Source: Ruminococcaceae bacterium UBA6353 (GTDB lineage Bacteria; Bacillota; Clostridia; Oscillospirales; Acutalibacteraceae). Taken from it: DNA of 64,000 nt. The position numbers were made by a program, and so were the translations under genes. Below the pieces are notes generated by a model that was not told where the DNA came from, made no database searches, and was given only the letters and a program-made list of their open reading frames with translations. The stretch is taken from contig DJRT01000011.1 of the NCBI GenBank assembly GCA_002437905.1, positions 15,548 to 79,547 of the forward strand. The letters run 5' to 3'. Positions 1 through 9,068 of this stretch are shown piece by piece; position 1 is the first letter of the stretch; the number at the start of each line of letters is the position of its first letter.

Positions 1-20
1 AAAAGTAAGGGGGAGAGTGC

Positions 21-1694
21 GTGAAGGATCTACACATTTTGGCGGATGACCCGCTTAAGCGTTCGTTTGTGCTGCCGCAGCGGGTGGTATGCACCACCGG
101 CTGCGTGGAGAATGCGGAGGTGCTGCTGGAGGAACGCAGCCTGCAGATCAGCCTGGCAGAGACGCGTATGACCACGCTGCGGAATGCCGCCGATGGCGAG
201 AAGGCCGGCGTACTGCTGGATTTCGGGCGGGAGCTGACCGGCGGTATCCGGCTGCTGTGCTTCGCGGTGGATACGCCGTCGGAGCAGACGCGATATCCGC
301 TGGTGCGTCTGCGCTTCGGCGAATCGGCCAGTGAGGCGATGACGCCGCTGCTTGAAAAGAATACCGGCAATGACCACGCGGTGCGGGATTTTGTGGTGCC
401 GGTGCCGGCGCTGAGCGACCAGGAATGGGGGCAGACCGGCTTCCGGTTTGTCTATATCGAGCTGCAGCAGCCGGACACGGTGCTGTGCCTGACGGCGGCG
501 GTGGCAGCGTTCGCCCGCCGGGAGCCGGCGTGGCGCGGCAGCTTCCGCTGCAGCGATGAACGGCTGAATGAAATTTTTGCCGTATCGGCCTACACCTGCC
601 AGCTGTGTATGCAGCACCATCTGTGGGATGGGGTGAAGCGTGACCGCCTGATCTGGATTGGCGACTCGCACCCGGAGATGCTGACGATCCGCTCGGTGTT
701 CGGCCGGCAGCCGGTGCTGGAGGAAAGCCTGGATGAGGTTTGCCGCACCAACCCACTGCCCAAGTGGATGAACGGGATGTCGGCCTATTCGCTGTGGTGG
801 CTGCGCATCCTGTGGGATTGGTATATGTACACCGGCGACCGGGAGTACCCCATGCGGCACCGGGCGTATGTGCAGGGCCTGGTTCGGCAGGTGCTGGCGG
901 ATATTGATGAAAACGGCTGCCTGACCTGGCCGTATTTCTTCCTGGATTGGCCGACCAATAATACGCCGGCGGCGCAGGACGGCGTGCAGGCACTGCTGAC
1001 GCTGGCCCTGGAGGCGGCGGAAAACCTGCTGACCCTGTTCGGGGATACGGAGCAGGCGGCAGCGGTGCGGCCGGTGCTGGCGAAGACACGCCGCTATTCC
1101 GGTAAGGGGCACGGCTCCAAGGCCGCAGCGGCGATGCTGTATCTGGCCGGCATACTGCCGGCGGAGGAAATGGTTGCCTGCCTGACCGCGGGCGGCGCGG
1201 CGGGGATGTCCACCTTCATGAGCTACTACCTGCTGACGGCGCTGGCTGGGGTCGGGGAGACGGAAACCGCCCTGTCCATGCTGCGCACCTATTACGGCGG
1301 AATGCTGGATATGGGAGCCACCACCTTCTGGGAGGATTTTGACCTGAGCTGGATGCCGGGGGCGGCGCCGATCGACCGGCTGCCTGCGGCCGGTGAAAAG
1401 GACATCCACGGCGACTACGGAAACTATTGCTATGAGCAGTTCCGGCACAGCCTGTGCCATGGCTGGTCCTCCGGGCCGGCGCCGTTCCTGCTGGAAACGG
1501 TGTTAGGTGTGCATTTTGATACCCCCGGCGGTGAGGTGATCCGGCTGCGGCCGCAGCTTGGCGGGCTGACCTTTGCCGAGGGCAGCTATCCGCTGCCGCA
1601 GGGCGGTGAGCTGCATGTGCGGTGCGAACAGACGCCGCAGGGGGTGCAGGTGCAGTACGATGCCCCGGCCGGCGTCCGGGTGCTGACGGAATAA
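21..1694 (+). CDS. Alpha-L-rhamnosidase-like protein (GH78 family)
   Basis: A 557-residue cytosolic protein that probably removes terminal alpha-L-rhamnose from glycans or plant glycosides. The GTG start is chosen because AAGGGGGAG lies 7-14 nt upstream of the window's first good start. The signature DGVKRDRLIWIGD near residue 205 and the following WW-rich helical region match the (alpha/alpha)6 catalytic domain of GH78; a beta-rich C-terminus (about 490-557) resembles the usual C-terminal sandwich. It is shorter than typical multi-domain GH78 enzymes and has no signal peptide, so an intracellular role is expected. It is convergent with the next operon across a shared terminator. Substrate is inferred from family only. 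Confidence 0.8.
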   Translation: MKDLHILADDPLKRSFVLPQRVVCTTGCVENAEVLLEERSLQISLAETRMTTLRNAADGEKAGVLLDFGRELTGGIRLLCFAVDTPSEQTRYPLVRLRFGESASEAMTPLLEKNTGNDHAVRDFVVPVPALSDQEWGQTGFRFVYIELQQPDTVLCLTAAVAAFARREPAWRGSFRCSDERLNEIFAVSAYTCQLCMQHHLWDGVKRDRLIWIGDSHPEMLTIRSVFGRQPVLEESLDEVCRTNPLPKWMNGMSAYSLWWLRILWDWYMYTGDREYPMRHRAYVQGLVRQVLADIDENGCLTWPYFFLDWPTNNTPAAQDGVQALLTLALEAAENLLTLFGDTEQAAAVRPVLAKTRRYSGKGHGSKAAAAMLYLAGILPAEEMVACLTAGGAAGMSTFMSYYLLTALAGVGETETALSMLRTYYGGMLDMGATTFWEDFDLSWMPGAAPIDRLPAAGEKDIHGDYGNYCYEQFRHSLCHGWSSGPAPFLLETVLGVHFDTPGGEVIRLRPQLGGLTFAEGSYPLPQGGELHVRCEQTPQGVQVQYDAPAGVRVLTE

Positions 1695-1717
1695 GCAAAG
1701 CCGCATGAAAACGGAAA

Positions 1718-1765
1718 ACCGCGGCACAGGCGTCCGATCGGACGCCTGTGCCGCGGTCTTTTTTT
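1718..1765. terminator. Bidirectional intrinsic terminator
   Basis: A perfect 40-bp palindrome (1718-1757) is followed by a T-run on the plus strand and preceded by an A-run that gives a U-tract on the minus strand. It separates the rhamnosidase gene from the convergent minus-strand operon. Confidence 0.9.
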
Positions 1766-1780
1766 GTGCCGGCGGGCGGG

Positions 1781-3328
1781 TCAGCCATCATTCTCCCACT
1801 CATCCCAGGCCTCGTCAAGGTCATCATAGTCGCCATCCTCAAACAGATCCTCCGGGCTATCGTAATCATCCCGCAGGGTGTGGCGGCTGGTGGTGTCGGA
1901 GGAGTTTTTATTGCCGAAGGTGCGTGGCGGCCGGTCGGCGATCTGTACCAGCAGGCGGTCGCCGTTCCAGCAGGCATCTTTCACCTTTTCGGCCTGCACC
2001 ACCTTGCCGAACTCACACCGGACAGAGAATACCCACTGCCCATCGGTGCTGTACCAGTTGTAGTGGGTGATCGTTACGGTAGTGCGCTTGGGGCTTTTCT
2101 GTACGCGGGTGGAGGTGTGCCGTTCGCTCGGCTTGCCGAGCACGCGGGTGGCGGTAACCTCGCTTTCGTCCATGCCGACATAGGGCAGGCCGCTGGCTTT
2201 CAGTGCCGCTATCCGGTCAGCCTCTGCCTTGGCCGCAGCGGCCTGTGCGGCCTTTTCTGCTTCGATGCGGGTGTGCAGTGTGTCCCGCAGTGCCCGGATC
2301 TCGGCGGCGCAGTCGCCGGCGTAATCAGCCGGGACGGCATCCAGCGTTTTGTAAGCGCTTTCCATCTCGGCCAATGCCGTGGCTGCCTCAGCGGCCTCAC
2401 CGGCCCTGGCAAACAGCCGCAGCTGCGCTGCATTGCGATACTGCGATACATCCTCCAGGGCGCTCAGCGCCCAGGAATAGTGCTGGTCTTTCAGCCTTTC
2501 CAGAGCCAGATCGTACAGGAGCTGATTCAGCCGGGCGTTTTCGCTTTCCAGCAGCTGCGTGGCTCCCTCCCGGCACAGCCCGCTGCGGTTGTCGGCAGCG
2601 GCTGTGTACAGCGCGATATGCTGCCGCAGGGTATCCGGGTCTTCGGTTGGCGCGGCAGCCGCCGCGGCGCACACGCGCTTGCACTGCCGTTGTGCGCCGG
2701 TCAGCGCCGGCAGCCCGGTGGTCGTTTGCGCGGCCGTGGCATAGTCCCCGGCAAGCAGGCTGTCAGCCGCCAGGCGGTAGCGCTCCCTCAGGGCGTACCA
2801 GCCGAGTATGCCGCCAATGCACAGGCATCCGGCGGCTACGGCAGCTGCCAGCCAGCCGATCAGCCGTCGGCGGCGCAGTGGCCGGGCAGATGCGTCCGGT
2901 GCGCTTCCGGTTGGCGGTGTATCCTCCGGCGTGGCTGCCGGGATATCCGGGATCTCGTCGGGAGCCGGGGGTTCCTCCGGCTCCACTGCCGGCCCGACAG
3001 CCGGGGAGGTGGGCTCTGCAGAGGGAATATCCGCCGGCTGTGGCGGACGGGCCGGCCACCGGCGTGTTTTCGGTTTGGGCGGCGGCAACGGCGTACCGTC
3101 GTCCCGGCCGAGAATAAACTTGGTTTTTTCCGGCGGGAAAGGGGCTTCTTCGGCTGTATACAATCCTGTGGCGGCGATCCGGCCGACCCGGACGGTATCG
3201 TAGCGCCCGAATGGAACGCGCACGGCGTCACCGACCGTCAGGGTATCATCCTCCGTGCGGTAGGCATAGGGCGTATCGACCCCCGCAACGGTGACCTGAC
3301 AGTAGCGATAATACACGGTATCCTCCAC
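1781..3328 (-). CDS. Membrane protein with PriA-N-like and SmpA/BamE-like segments, unknown function
   Basis: I do not recognise a named family for this 515-residue protein. The GTG start has AAGGAGGA 8-9 nt upstream. Residues 5-60 (CQVTVAGVDTPYAYR...VRVPFGRYD) resemble the small N-terminal beta domain of primosomal protein PriA. A Pro/Glu-rich linker (about 85-165) leads to one membrane span near 170-192, then a long helical Ala/Glu-rich region (195-390). Residues about 392-465 (GMDESEV...LGKPSE...) look like the SmpA/BamE fold seen in Firmicute envelope proteins. The tail is strongly acidic. It is the last gene of a four-gene minus-strand operon, 39 nt after the MATE gene. Envelope location is inferred; no function can be given. 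Confidence 0.7.
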   Translation of the reverse strand: MEDTVYYRYCQVTVAGVDTPYAYRTEDDTLTVGDAVRVPFGRYDTVRVGRIAATGLYTAEEAPFPPEKTKFILGRDDGTPLPPPKPKTRRWPARPPQPADIPSAEPTSPAVGPAVEPEEPPAPDEIPDIPAATPEDTPPTGSAPDASARPLRRRRLIGWLAAAVAAGCLCIGGILGWYALRERYRLAADSLLAGDYATAAQTTTGLPALTGAQRQCKRVCAAAAAAPTEDPDTLRQHIALYTAAADNRSGLCREGATQLLESENARLNQLLYDLALERLKDQHYSWALSALEDVSQYRNAAQLRLFARAGEAAEAATALAEMESAYKTLDAVPADYAGDCAAEIRALRDTLHTRIEAEKAAQAAAAKAEADRIAALKASGLPYVGMDESEVTATRVLGKPSERHTSTRVQKSPKRTTVTITHYNWYSTDGQWVFSVRCEFGKVVQAEKVKDACWNGDRLLVQIADRPPRTFGNKNSSDTTSRHTLRDDYDSPEDLFEDGDYDDLDEAWDEWENDG

Positions 3329-3367
3329 CCGGTATTCCTCCTTTTCCGGATATGGTCTGCTGCGGCT

Positions 3368-4750
3368 TTATTCTTCCGCCGCCGTCTGCCGGTCGGGCGG
3401 CAGGGTGCGCAGCACCGTGCCGCATACGGGAATGGCTGCCGCAAAGGTGATGGCATCGGCCGCTGGCTGTGCCAGCTGCACCCCCAGCAGCGCCGGCAGA
3501 GAAAGCAGTGGCAGCAGGCGGGGCAGTGCCAGCACCAGCGGAATGAAGAAAATGCCCTGCCGCGCCATGGCGATGAAGCTGGCGCGTCCTACCCGGCCGA
3601 TATTCTGCAGGAACATATTGCTGATGGTGATCCACGCTGTCAGCGGGAAGCTGATGCACTGCAGCCGCAGAGAGAGCGTGCCGATGCGGATAACCTCCGG
3701 GTCGCGGCTGAACAGCCCCACCAGCGGGGCGGCAAACACCGCCCCGGCTGCGCTGGCGACCAGCAGAAAGATGGAGCCGGTGCGCACACAGAACCAGAAG
3801 GCCCTTTTCACCCGGCTGTAAAGCCCGGCACCGTAATTGAAGCCGCACACCGGCTGGAAGCCCTGCCCGAAGCCGAGCATGGCAGAGAATGCCAGGCTCA
3901 TGATCTTGGTGGCCACCGTCATGGCGGCAATGGCGGCATCCCCGCCGAACAGGCCGGCGGAAAAATTAAGGCAGATGGTGGAAAGGCTGGAAAGCCCCTG
4001 CCGGCAGAGGGTGGGAAAGCCGCCGCGCAGGATGGCGCGGTAATCCTGCCACCGCGGCCGGAACAGCCGCAGCTGTATGCGCAGGTTATCCCCCCGTGTG
4101 CAGCAGAACAGCAGGATGCAAAAGCCGATAAACTGGCTGATGACCGTGGCCGCGGCCGCACCGGTGACCCCCATGCCGAAGGTGAAGATGAACAGCGGGT
4201 CCAGCGCCACATTCAGCACCGCACCGGCGCCGATGCCCAGCATACTGTAAAAGGCGTTGCCCTGATAGCGCAGCAGATTGTTCAGCACCAGCGAGGAGGT
4301 CATATACGGCGCCCCCAGCAGAATCACCCGCAGGTAGTCCCGTGCATAGGGCAGAATGGTCTCGGTGGAGCCGAGCAGCCGCGCCAGCGGGGTGAGAAAG
4401 CAGAAGCCCAGCCCCATGATCGCCGTGCCGGCGATCAGCGCAGAGAAAAAGCCGACCGCCGCCATGTGGGCGGCCTCCTCGGCGCGCTCCTGCCCCAGCA
4501 GGCGGGAGATGGTATTGCCCGATCCCTGGCCAAAGAAGAAGCCAACCGCCTGGATGATGGCCATAAAGGAGAACACCACCCCCACCGCACCGGTGGCGCT
4601 GGTATTGTGCAGCAGCCCCACATAAAAGGTATCGGCCATATTGTAAAAGGCGGTGACCAGCATGGTAACCACGGTGGGCACTGCCAGCCTGGCCACCAGC
4701 CGTTCCACCGGCTGGGTGGTCATGCGCAGGAATTTTTCGTGTCTGTCCAT
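3368..4750 (-). CDS. MATE family efflux transporter
   Basis: A 460-residue polytopic protein, the usual MATE length, expected to export drugs or metabolites by cation antiport. Twelve hydrophobic segments are visible, with the two homologous halves characteristic of the family (PTVVTMLVTAFYNMADTFYVG near the N-terminus is a typical MATE first helix). A longer upstream reading frame exists, but the ATG at 4748-4750 (MDRHEKF) has GAGG just upstream and starts 7 nt after the stop of the dehydrogenase gene, so that start is preferred. It is cotranscribed with ddh and the PIN-domain gene. Substrate unknown. Confidence 0.85.
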   Translation of the reverse strand: MDRHEKFLRMTTQPVERLVARLAVPTVVTMLVTAFYNMADTFYVGLLHNTSATGAVGVVFSFMAIIQAVGFFFGQGSGNTISRLLGQERAEEAAHMAAVGFFSALIAGTAIMGLGFCFLTPLARLLGSTETILPYARDYLRVILLGAPYMTSSLVLNNLLRYQGNAFYSMLGIGAGAVLNVALDPLFIFTFGMGVTGAAAATVISQFIGFCILLFCCTRGDNLRIQLRLFRPRWQDYRAILRGGFPTLCRQGLSSLSTICLNFSAGLFGGDAAIAAMTVATKIMSLAFSAMLGFGQGFQPVCGFNYGAGLYSRVKRAFWFCVRTGSIFLLVASAAGAVFAAPLVGLFSRDPEVIRIGTLSLRLQCISFPLTAWITISNMFLQNIGRVGRASFIAMARQGIFFIPLVLALPRLLPLLSLPALLGVQLAQPAADAITFAAAIPVCGTVLRTLPPDRQTAAEE

Positions 4751-4757
4751 GGCTGCC

Positions 4758-5741
4758 TCACAGCAGGGTGCGGCGCAGGGTGTCCCCGCCCAGCGGCGAA
4801 AGGTAGGCCGGGGGGATATCCAGCACCGTCCGGCAGCCTGTGGCGCCCTCGCGGCACAGCCGCCAAAGCGCACGGGCGTAGGCCACCAGCACGCTGCCTG
4901 TAAACTCCGGGTTGGAATCCAGCTGCAGGCGGTATTCGATCACCTGCGTGTGCTCACCGTGCGCACCGGTATCCCCGCTGCGGATGACACAGCCGCCGTG
5001 CGGAATGCCGGCGTGGTCACGCTGCAGCTCCTCCAGGGAGATGAAGTGCACGGTGGTATCGTATTCATCAAAATAGCGCGGCATGGTGACGATCTCCCGC
5101 TCGATCCGGGCGCGATCCGCTCCCTCCTCGGCCACCACATAGCACTCCCGCGTGTGCTTTTGCCGGGCGGTCAGGGTCGGCCGCTCACCGCGGCGCACCG
5201 CCTCCAGCGATTGCGGCACCGGCACGGTGTATTGCCGGGCATCCACCACCCCGGCAATGCGGCGGATGGCGTCGGAATGCCCCTGGCTGACCCCGCGCCC
5301 CCAGAAGGTGTAGTCTGCCCCCTGCGGCAGAATGGCGGCGGCATATGCCCGGCTGAGCGAAAACAGACCGGGATCCCAGCCCACCGAAATGATGGCCGCA
5401 TGGCCGCTTTCCCGTGCCGCTGCATCCACGGCGGCAAAATGCTCCGGAATGGTCGCGTGGGTGTCAAAGCTGTCGATCACATGGAAAAGGCGGGCAAGCT
5501 GTGGGGTCTGCACCGGCAGGTCGGTCGCACTGCCGCCGCACAGCAGCAGCACATCGATCTTCTCCTGCCACTGCGCCGCCTCGGCGGCCGCCACCACCGG
5601 CACGGTGGTATCCAGCGGGTGCACCGCTGCCGGATCCCGGCGGGTGAAAACCGCCGCAAGCTGCATATCAGGGCTCTGCCGGATGGCCAGCTCCGCCCCG
5701 CGTCCCAGGTTACCATAGCCGAAAATACCAATACGCATCAT
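4758..5741 (-). CDS. ddh: meso-Diaminopimelate D-dehydrogenase
   Basis: This 327-residue NADPH-dependent enzyme makes meso-diaminopimelate from tetrahydrodipicolinate in one step, supplying both lysine synthesis and peptidoglycan. The N-terminus has the Rossmann motif GIFGYGNLGRG. The stretches LLCGGSATDLP, DSFDTHA and SVGWDPGLFS are typical of the family, and length fits (about 325). The first of two adjacent ATGs is 8 nt from GGAGG. It follows the PIN-domain gene by 21 nt and precedes the MATE gene by 7 nt, so it is part of an operon. The one-step dehydrogenase route is known from several Firmicutes and actinobacteria; here the assignment is strong. Confidence 0.93.
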   Translation of the reverse strand: MMRIGIFGYGNLGRGAELAIRQSPDMQLAAVFTRRDPAAVHPLDTTVPVVAAAEAAQWQEKIDVLLLCGGSATDLPVQTPQLARLFHVIDSFDTHATIPEHFAAVDAAARESGHAAIISVGWDPGLFSLSRAYAAAILPQGADYTFWGRGVSQGHSDAIRRIAGVVDARQYTVPVPQSLEAVRRGERPTLTARQKHTRECYVVAEEGADRARIEREIVTMPRYFDEYDTTVHFISLEELQRDHAGIPHGGCVIRSGDTGAHGEHTQVIEYRLQLDSNPEFTGSVLVAYARALWRLCREGATGCRTVLDIPPAYLSPLGGDTLRRTLL

Positions 5742-5762
5742 GCTTGTGTCCTCCCTGCGGCC

Positions 5763-6341
5763 TTACTGGCGGCCTTTTTTGTCGGTGATCAGCGGCTTGA
5801 TCGCCGTATAGATCTCACTGGCGCGTTTATTGTCCTTGAATTCCTTGAGCAGGGCGTTATTGATGCCCTGCTTGGTCTTGTACTGCTGGATGATCTTGAC
5901 CACCGTCGGCACGGCCGTCTTATCGCTGACCACCTTGCTCACCCGGTCGTTCAGCTCGTCCTTTTCCTTGTCCTCGTCCCGTCCGGCCAGATCCATCACG
6001 ATCTTGACCGGGACATCGCGGCGCGACCAATAGCTGACCAGCGCACCGAAGCCCTTATCCTTGGTGACAATATAAAACCGGGCATTGCGGTCGCGGTTTT
6101 CGCTGATCAGATAGCCGAGGTAGGAGGAAAGCTGGAAGTCCAGCGCATTTTTGGTGCCGGTCTCCACCTTCTGGTACTGGATCTCCGCCTTGGCCTCGCT
6201 GAGTCGCCGGTGCAGGCCGAAGGTCAGGGTGTCGGCGTTTTCGCTGTAAAAGAGGCACACGCTGTCCTCCCGGCCGAGACCGCTGATGCCGTCCAGCCCG
6301 TGTGTTTTGACATTTTCATAATCAATCAGATAATAAGTCAA
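5763..6341 (-). CDS. PIN/NYN-domain protein, putative ribonuclease
   Basis: A 192-residue protein starting MTYYLIDYENV. The early Asp/Glu (LIDYENV), a mid-protein Asp near residue 70 (NALDFQLSSYLG) and a late Asp in YIVTKDKGF fit the acidic triad of NYN/PIN-like nucleases. The C-terminal third (about 125-190) is a helical Lys-rich region that could bind nucleic acid. It is the first gene of a four-gene minus-strand operon with ddh, a MATE exporter and a membrane protein, with no obvious functional link. RNA cleavage is inferred from the fold family. Confidence 0.75.
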   Translation of the reverse strand: MTYYLIDYENVKTHGLDGISGLGREDSVCLFYSENADTLTFGLHRRLSEAKAEIQYQKVETGTKNALDFQLSSYLGYLISENRDRNARFYIVTKDKGFGALVSYWSRRDVPVKIVMDLAGRDEDKEKDELNDRVSKVVSDKTAVPTVVKIIQQYKTKQGINNALLKEFKDNKRASEIYTAIKPLITDKKGRQ

Positions 6342-6500
6342 TACTATTCCCCCGTTTATTTATCTATATGCTATATGCAGTCCCGCTGCCTGCGGGGCGT
6401 TTTCTGTATATAGAAAAGTATACCACGAACCGGTGTTCTCTGCAAGAAAAAGGTGGAAAAATCTGTCGGCAGCCCCCGCAGGGGGCGGCGATGCCGCTAT

Positions 6501-6529
6501 TTGACAACCGCCCCGGCTTATGCTATGAT
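6501..6529 (+). promoter_or_regulatory. Sigma-A promoter of glycan cassette
   Basis: TTGACA at 6501-6506 and TATGAT at 6524-6529 are 17 bp apart, with an extended -10 (TGC). It lies 40 bp upstream of the glycosyltransferase start. Confidence 0.85.
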
Positions 6530-6568
6530 TACGGTGCTTATTTATGCGTGCAGCGGGGAGGCGGGCGC

Positions 6569-7486
6569 ATGGCCGTGCGTGTTACTGCGGTGGTGGTCAC
6601 TTATAACCGGCGGGAGAGCCTGCTGCGCTGTCTTGCCGCGCTGGAGGGGCAGGCGGGTACGCCGCCGGCCATTCTGGTGGTGGATAATGCCGGCACCGAC
6701 GGCACGGAACAGGCGCTGCTGCCGCTGCAGGCGGCCGGCCGCCTGCGCTACCACCGCACGGCGGAGAACCTGGGCGGCGCCGGTGGCTTCCAGCTTGGTA
6801 TCCGGCTGGCGGCCGAGGCAGGCGCACAGCTTTTGTGGCTGATGGATGACGATTGCCTCCCGGAGCCGGGGGCGTTGCAGGCGCTGCTGGCGGCGCACGA
6901 CCGTCTTGGCGGGCAGTACGGGTTTCTTTCCGGCATGGCCTACTGGCGGGACGGCAGTCCCTGCCGTATGAATATCCAGCGCACCGGCCTGCACCGCAAG
7001 CTGCAGGACCGGGAAAGCGCGCTGGTGCCGGTAACGATGGCAACCTTTGTTTCGCTGCTGGTGCCGGTGGAGCGGGTACGGGCGGTTGGCCTGCCACTGC
7101 GGGAGTTTTTCATCTGGGCGGATGATCTGGAATATACCCGCCGTCTTTCCCGGCGCTATGCCTGCTATGCCGTGCCTGCCAGCCGTGTGCTGCACGATAT
7201 GCACAGCAACGGGCGGGTGGATATTGCCACTGATGCCCCGGAGCGGCTGCCGCGCTACGCCTGTCTGTACCGCAATGAGGTGTATCTCTATCGGCGGGAG
7301 GGGCTGCGTGGCTGGCTGTATCTGCTCAGCCGCACGGCGCTGCATCTGCTGCGGGCGCTGCGGGCGCCGGATGGCCGGCGGCGGGCCGGCATTGTCTGGC
7401 GTTCCTTCTGTGCCGGGCTGCATTTTGCCCCCGCGGTGGAGTATCTGCCGGACGAGCTGCCGGCCGGCGGATGTACCGCCCCCTGA
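6569..7486 (+). CDS. Family 2 glycosyltransferase
   Basis: A 305-residue cytosolic-face glycosyltransferase. The N-terminus TAVVVTYNRRESLLRCL is the GT-A nucleotide-binding strand, and LWLMDDDCLPEPGA holds the DxD-type metal site; WADDLEYTRR near residue 190 is the usual acceptor/catalytic region of galactofuranosyl- or rhamnosyl-type GT2 enzymes. An upstream in-frame extension exists, but the ATG at 6569 follows GGGGAGG and lies downstream of a clear promoter, so it is preferred. It is the first gene of a three-gene cassette with a flippase and a LicD protein, which points to synthesis of a surface polysaccharide. Donor sugar unknown. Confidence 0.85.
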   Translation: MAVRVTAVVVTYNRRESLLRCLAALEGQAGTPPAILVVDNAGTDGTEQALLPLQAAGRLRYHRTAENLGGAGGFQLGIRLAAEAGAQLLWLMDDDCLPEPGALQALLAAHDRLGGQYGFLSGMAYWRDGSPCRMNIQRTGLHRKLQDRESALVPVTMATFVSLLVPVERVRAVGLPLREFFIWADDLEYTRRLSRRYACYAVPASRVLHDMHSNGRVDIATDAPERLPRYACLYRNEVYLYRREGLRGWLYLLSRTALHLLRALRAPDGRRRAGIVWRSFCAGLHFAPAVEYLPDELPAGGCTAP

Positions 7487-7583
7487 ACGGTTTTATCTGT
7501 TGTTTGCTTTCTGTCCTATTCTGTGGCCGGTGCTCTGTCTGCCGTGCCGTCTGCCCGTGAGCCGGGCATTGGGAGGATAGCCT

Positions 7584-9068
7584 ATGCCGCATGGCAAAGC
7601 CGGCGCAGCCGGCGATATCAAACGAAATTATGTATATCATACCCTGTTCCAGATCCTGTCGCTGCTGATCCCCCTGATCACGGCACCCTACATCGCGCGG
7701 GTGCTGCAGCGCACGGGTGTGGGGCTGTACAGCTATGCCAATTCCATTGCCACCTTCTTCTCCCTGGTGGCGCCGCTGGGCATCTCCTCCTACGGCCTGC
7801 GGGAGGTCTCCCGCGCGCGGGATGACCGTCGCCGCGCCTCCAAGCTGTATTGGGAGCTGAGCCTGCTGCGCATGGCCTCCACGGTGCTATGCCTGCTGGT
7901 GTACCTGCTCTTTGTGCTCATCTTTGCCGAGGATATCCGGGTGTATCTGGCCTGCGGGCTGGTCATCCTGTCGGCCGGCCTGGATCCCAGCTGGTTCTTC
8001 CAGGCGCTGGAGGAATTCCGTACGCTGATGGTGCAGAATTTTCTGGTCAAGCTGGCCGGCCTGATCTGCATATTCCTGTTCGTGCGCAGTGCGGACGATT
8101 TGGTGCTGTATATCCTCATCACGGCGGGCAGTACCCTGTTTTCCCATGTGGTGATGCGGCTGCGGCTGCTGCCGGTGCTGTGCTGGATCCCGCTGCGGCA
8201 CCTGCGCTTCCGCCGGCACCTGCGGGAGACGATGCTGTATTTCATCCCCACGGTGGCTACCTCAGTGTACACCGTGCTGGATCGCGCTATGATCGGTTTT
8301 CTGACCCACGACCTGGTGGAGAGCGGTTACTATGAGCAGGCGCACCGGGTGGTGGGCACGCTGCTGCTGATCATCACCTCGCTGAATGTGGTGGTGGGGG
8401 TGCGTACCTCGTACCTGTTTGGGCAGGAGCGGGAGGCGGAGGTCCGCCGGCATATCCAGGATACCTTCCGCTTTATGTACCTGCTGGCGTTTCCGCTGGC
8501 GGCCGGGATGCTGGCCTGTGCGCCGGATTTTGTGCCGTGGTTTTTCGGCCCCGGCTATGAGCAGGTGGCGCCGCTGATGATGCTGTCCGCACCGCTGCTG
8601 TTTACCATCGGCACCAGCAATGTGCTGGGCACCCTGTACCTAACCCCCAGCGGGCAGCGTGCCCTGAGCAACCGGGCGGTGATCGCTGGGGCGGTGCTCA
8701 ATTTTCTGCTGAACCTGCTGCTGATCCCGTTCCTGGGCGCCTATGGGGCGGTGGCTGCATCGGTCACGGCCGAGCTGCTGATTGCCGTGCTGTATATGCG
8801 CTATTCCCGGCGCTTTATCCCGGTGGGCGGCGTGCTGCGGCTGGCGCTGCGGTACTGCCTGCTGTCTGCGGGGATGTTCCTGCCGGTGTGGTGGATCGGG
8901 CGCAGGCTCGGCCCCGGGCTGTGGACAACCCTGCTGCAGATGGCGGTGGGGGTGCTGCTGTATACGGGCGAACTGATCGTGGTGCGGGATCCCGCCTGGC
9001 TGGGTACGCGCCGGCTGCTGCGCAGCCGGCTGGCGGCGCACCGCACCGGAAAGGGGGACGCCGCATGA
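7584..9068 (+). CDS. Oligosaccharide flippase (Wzx/RfbX-like)
   Basis: A 494-residue, strongly hydrophobic protein with about 12-14 membrane spans. The N-terminus, with its FQILSLLIPLITAPYIARVL helix, is characteristic of polysaccharide-type flippases of the MOP superfamily, which move lipid-linked glycans to the outer face. It follows the glycosyltransferase by 97 nt, a gap in which I see no other gene, and overlaps the LicD gene by ATGA, so translation of the two is coupled. The substrate is presumably the glycan built by the neighbouring transferase. Confidence 0.9.
   Translation: MPHGKAGAAGDIKRNYVYHTLFQILSLLIPLITAPYIARVLQRTGVGLYSYANSIATFFSLVAPLGISSYGLREVSRARDDRRRASKLYWELSLLRMASTVLCLLVYLLFVLIFAEDIRVYLACGLVILSAGLDPSWFFQALEEFRTLMVQNFLVKLAGLICIFLFVRSADDLVLYILITAGSTLFSHVVMRLRLLPVLCWIPLRHLRFRRHLRETMLYFIPTVATSVYTVLDRAMIGFLTHDLVESGYYEQAHRVVGTLLLIITSLNVVVGVRTSYLFGQEREAEVRRHIQDTFRFMYLLAFPLAAGMLACAPDFVPWFFGPGYEQVAPLMMLSAPLLFTIGTSNVLGTLYLTPSGQRALSNRAVIAGAVLNFLLNLLLIPFLGAYGAVAASVTAELLIAVLYMRYSRRFIPVGGVLRLALRYCLLSAGMFLPVWWIGRRLGPGLWTTLLQMAVGVLLYTGELIVVRDPAWLGTRRLLRSRLAAHRTGKGDAA

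Noticed and set aside
30..1460. A 476-codon minus-strand frame opposite the rhamnosidase gene
   Set aside because: It is Arg/His/Pro/Gln-rich, has no ribosome-binding site and mirrors a well-supported gene; it is an antisense shadow in GC-rich sequence. The same applies to the 1051-codon plus frame at 1748-4903 and the 1060-codon frame at 43032-46214.
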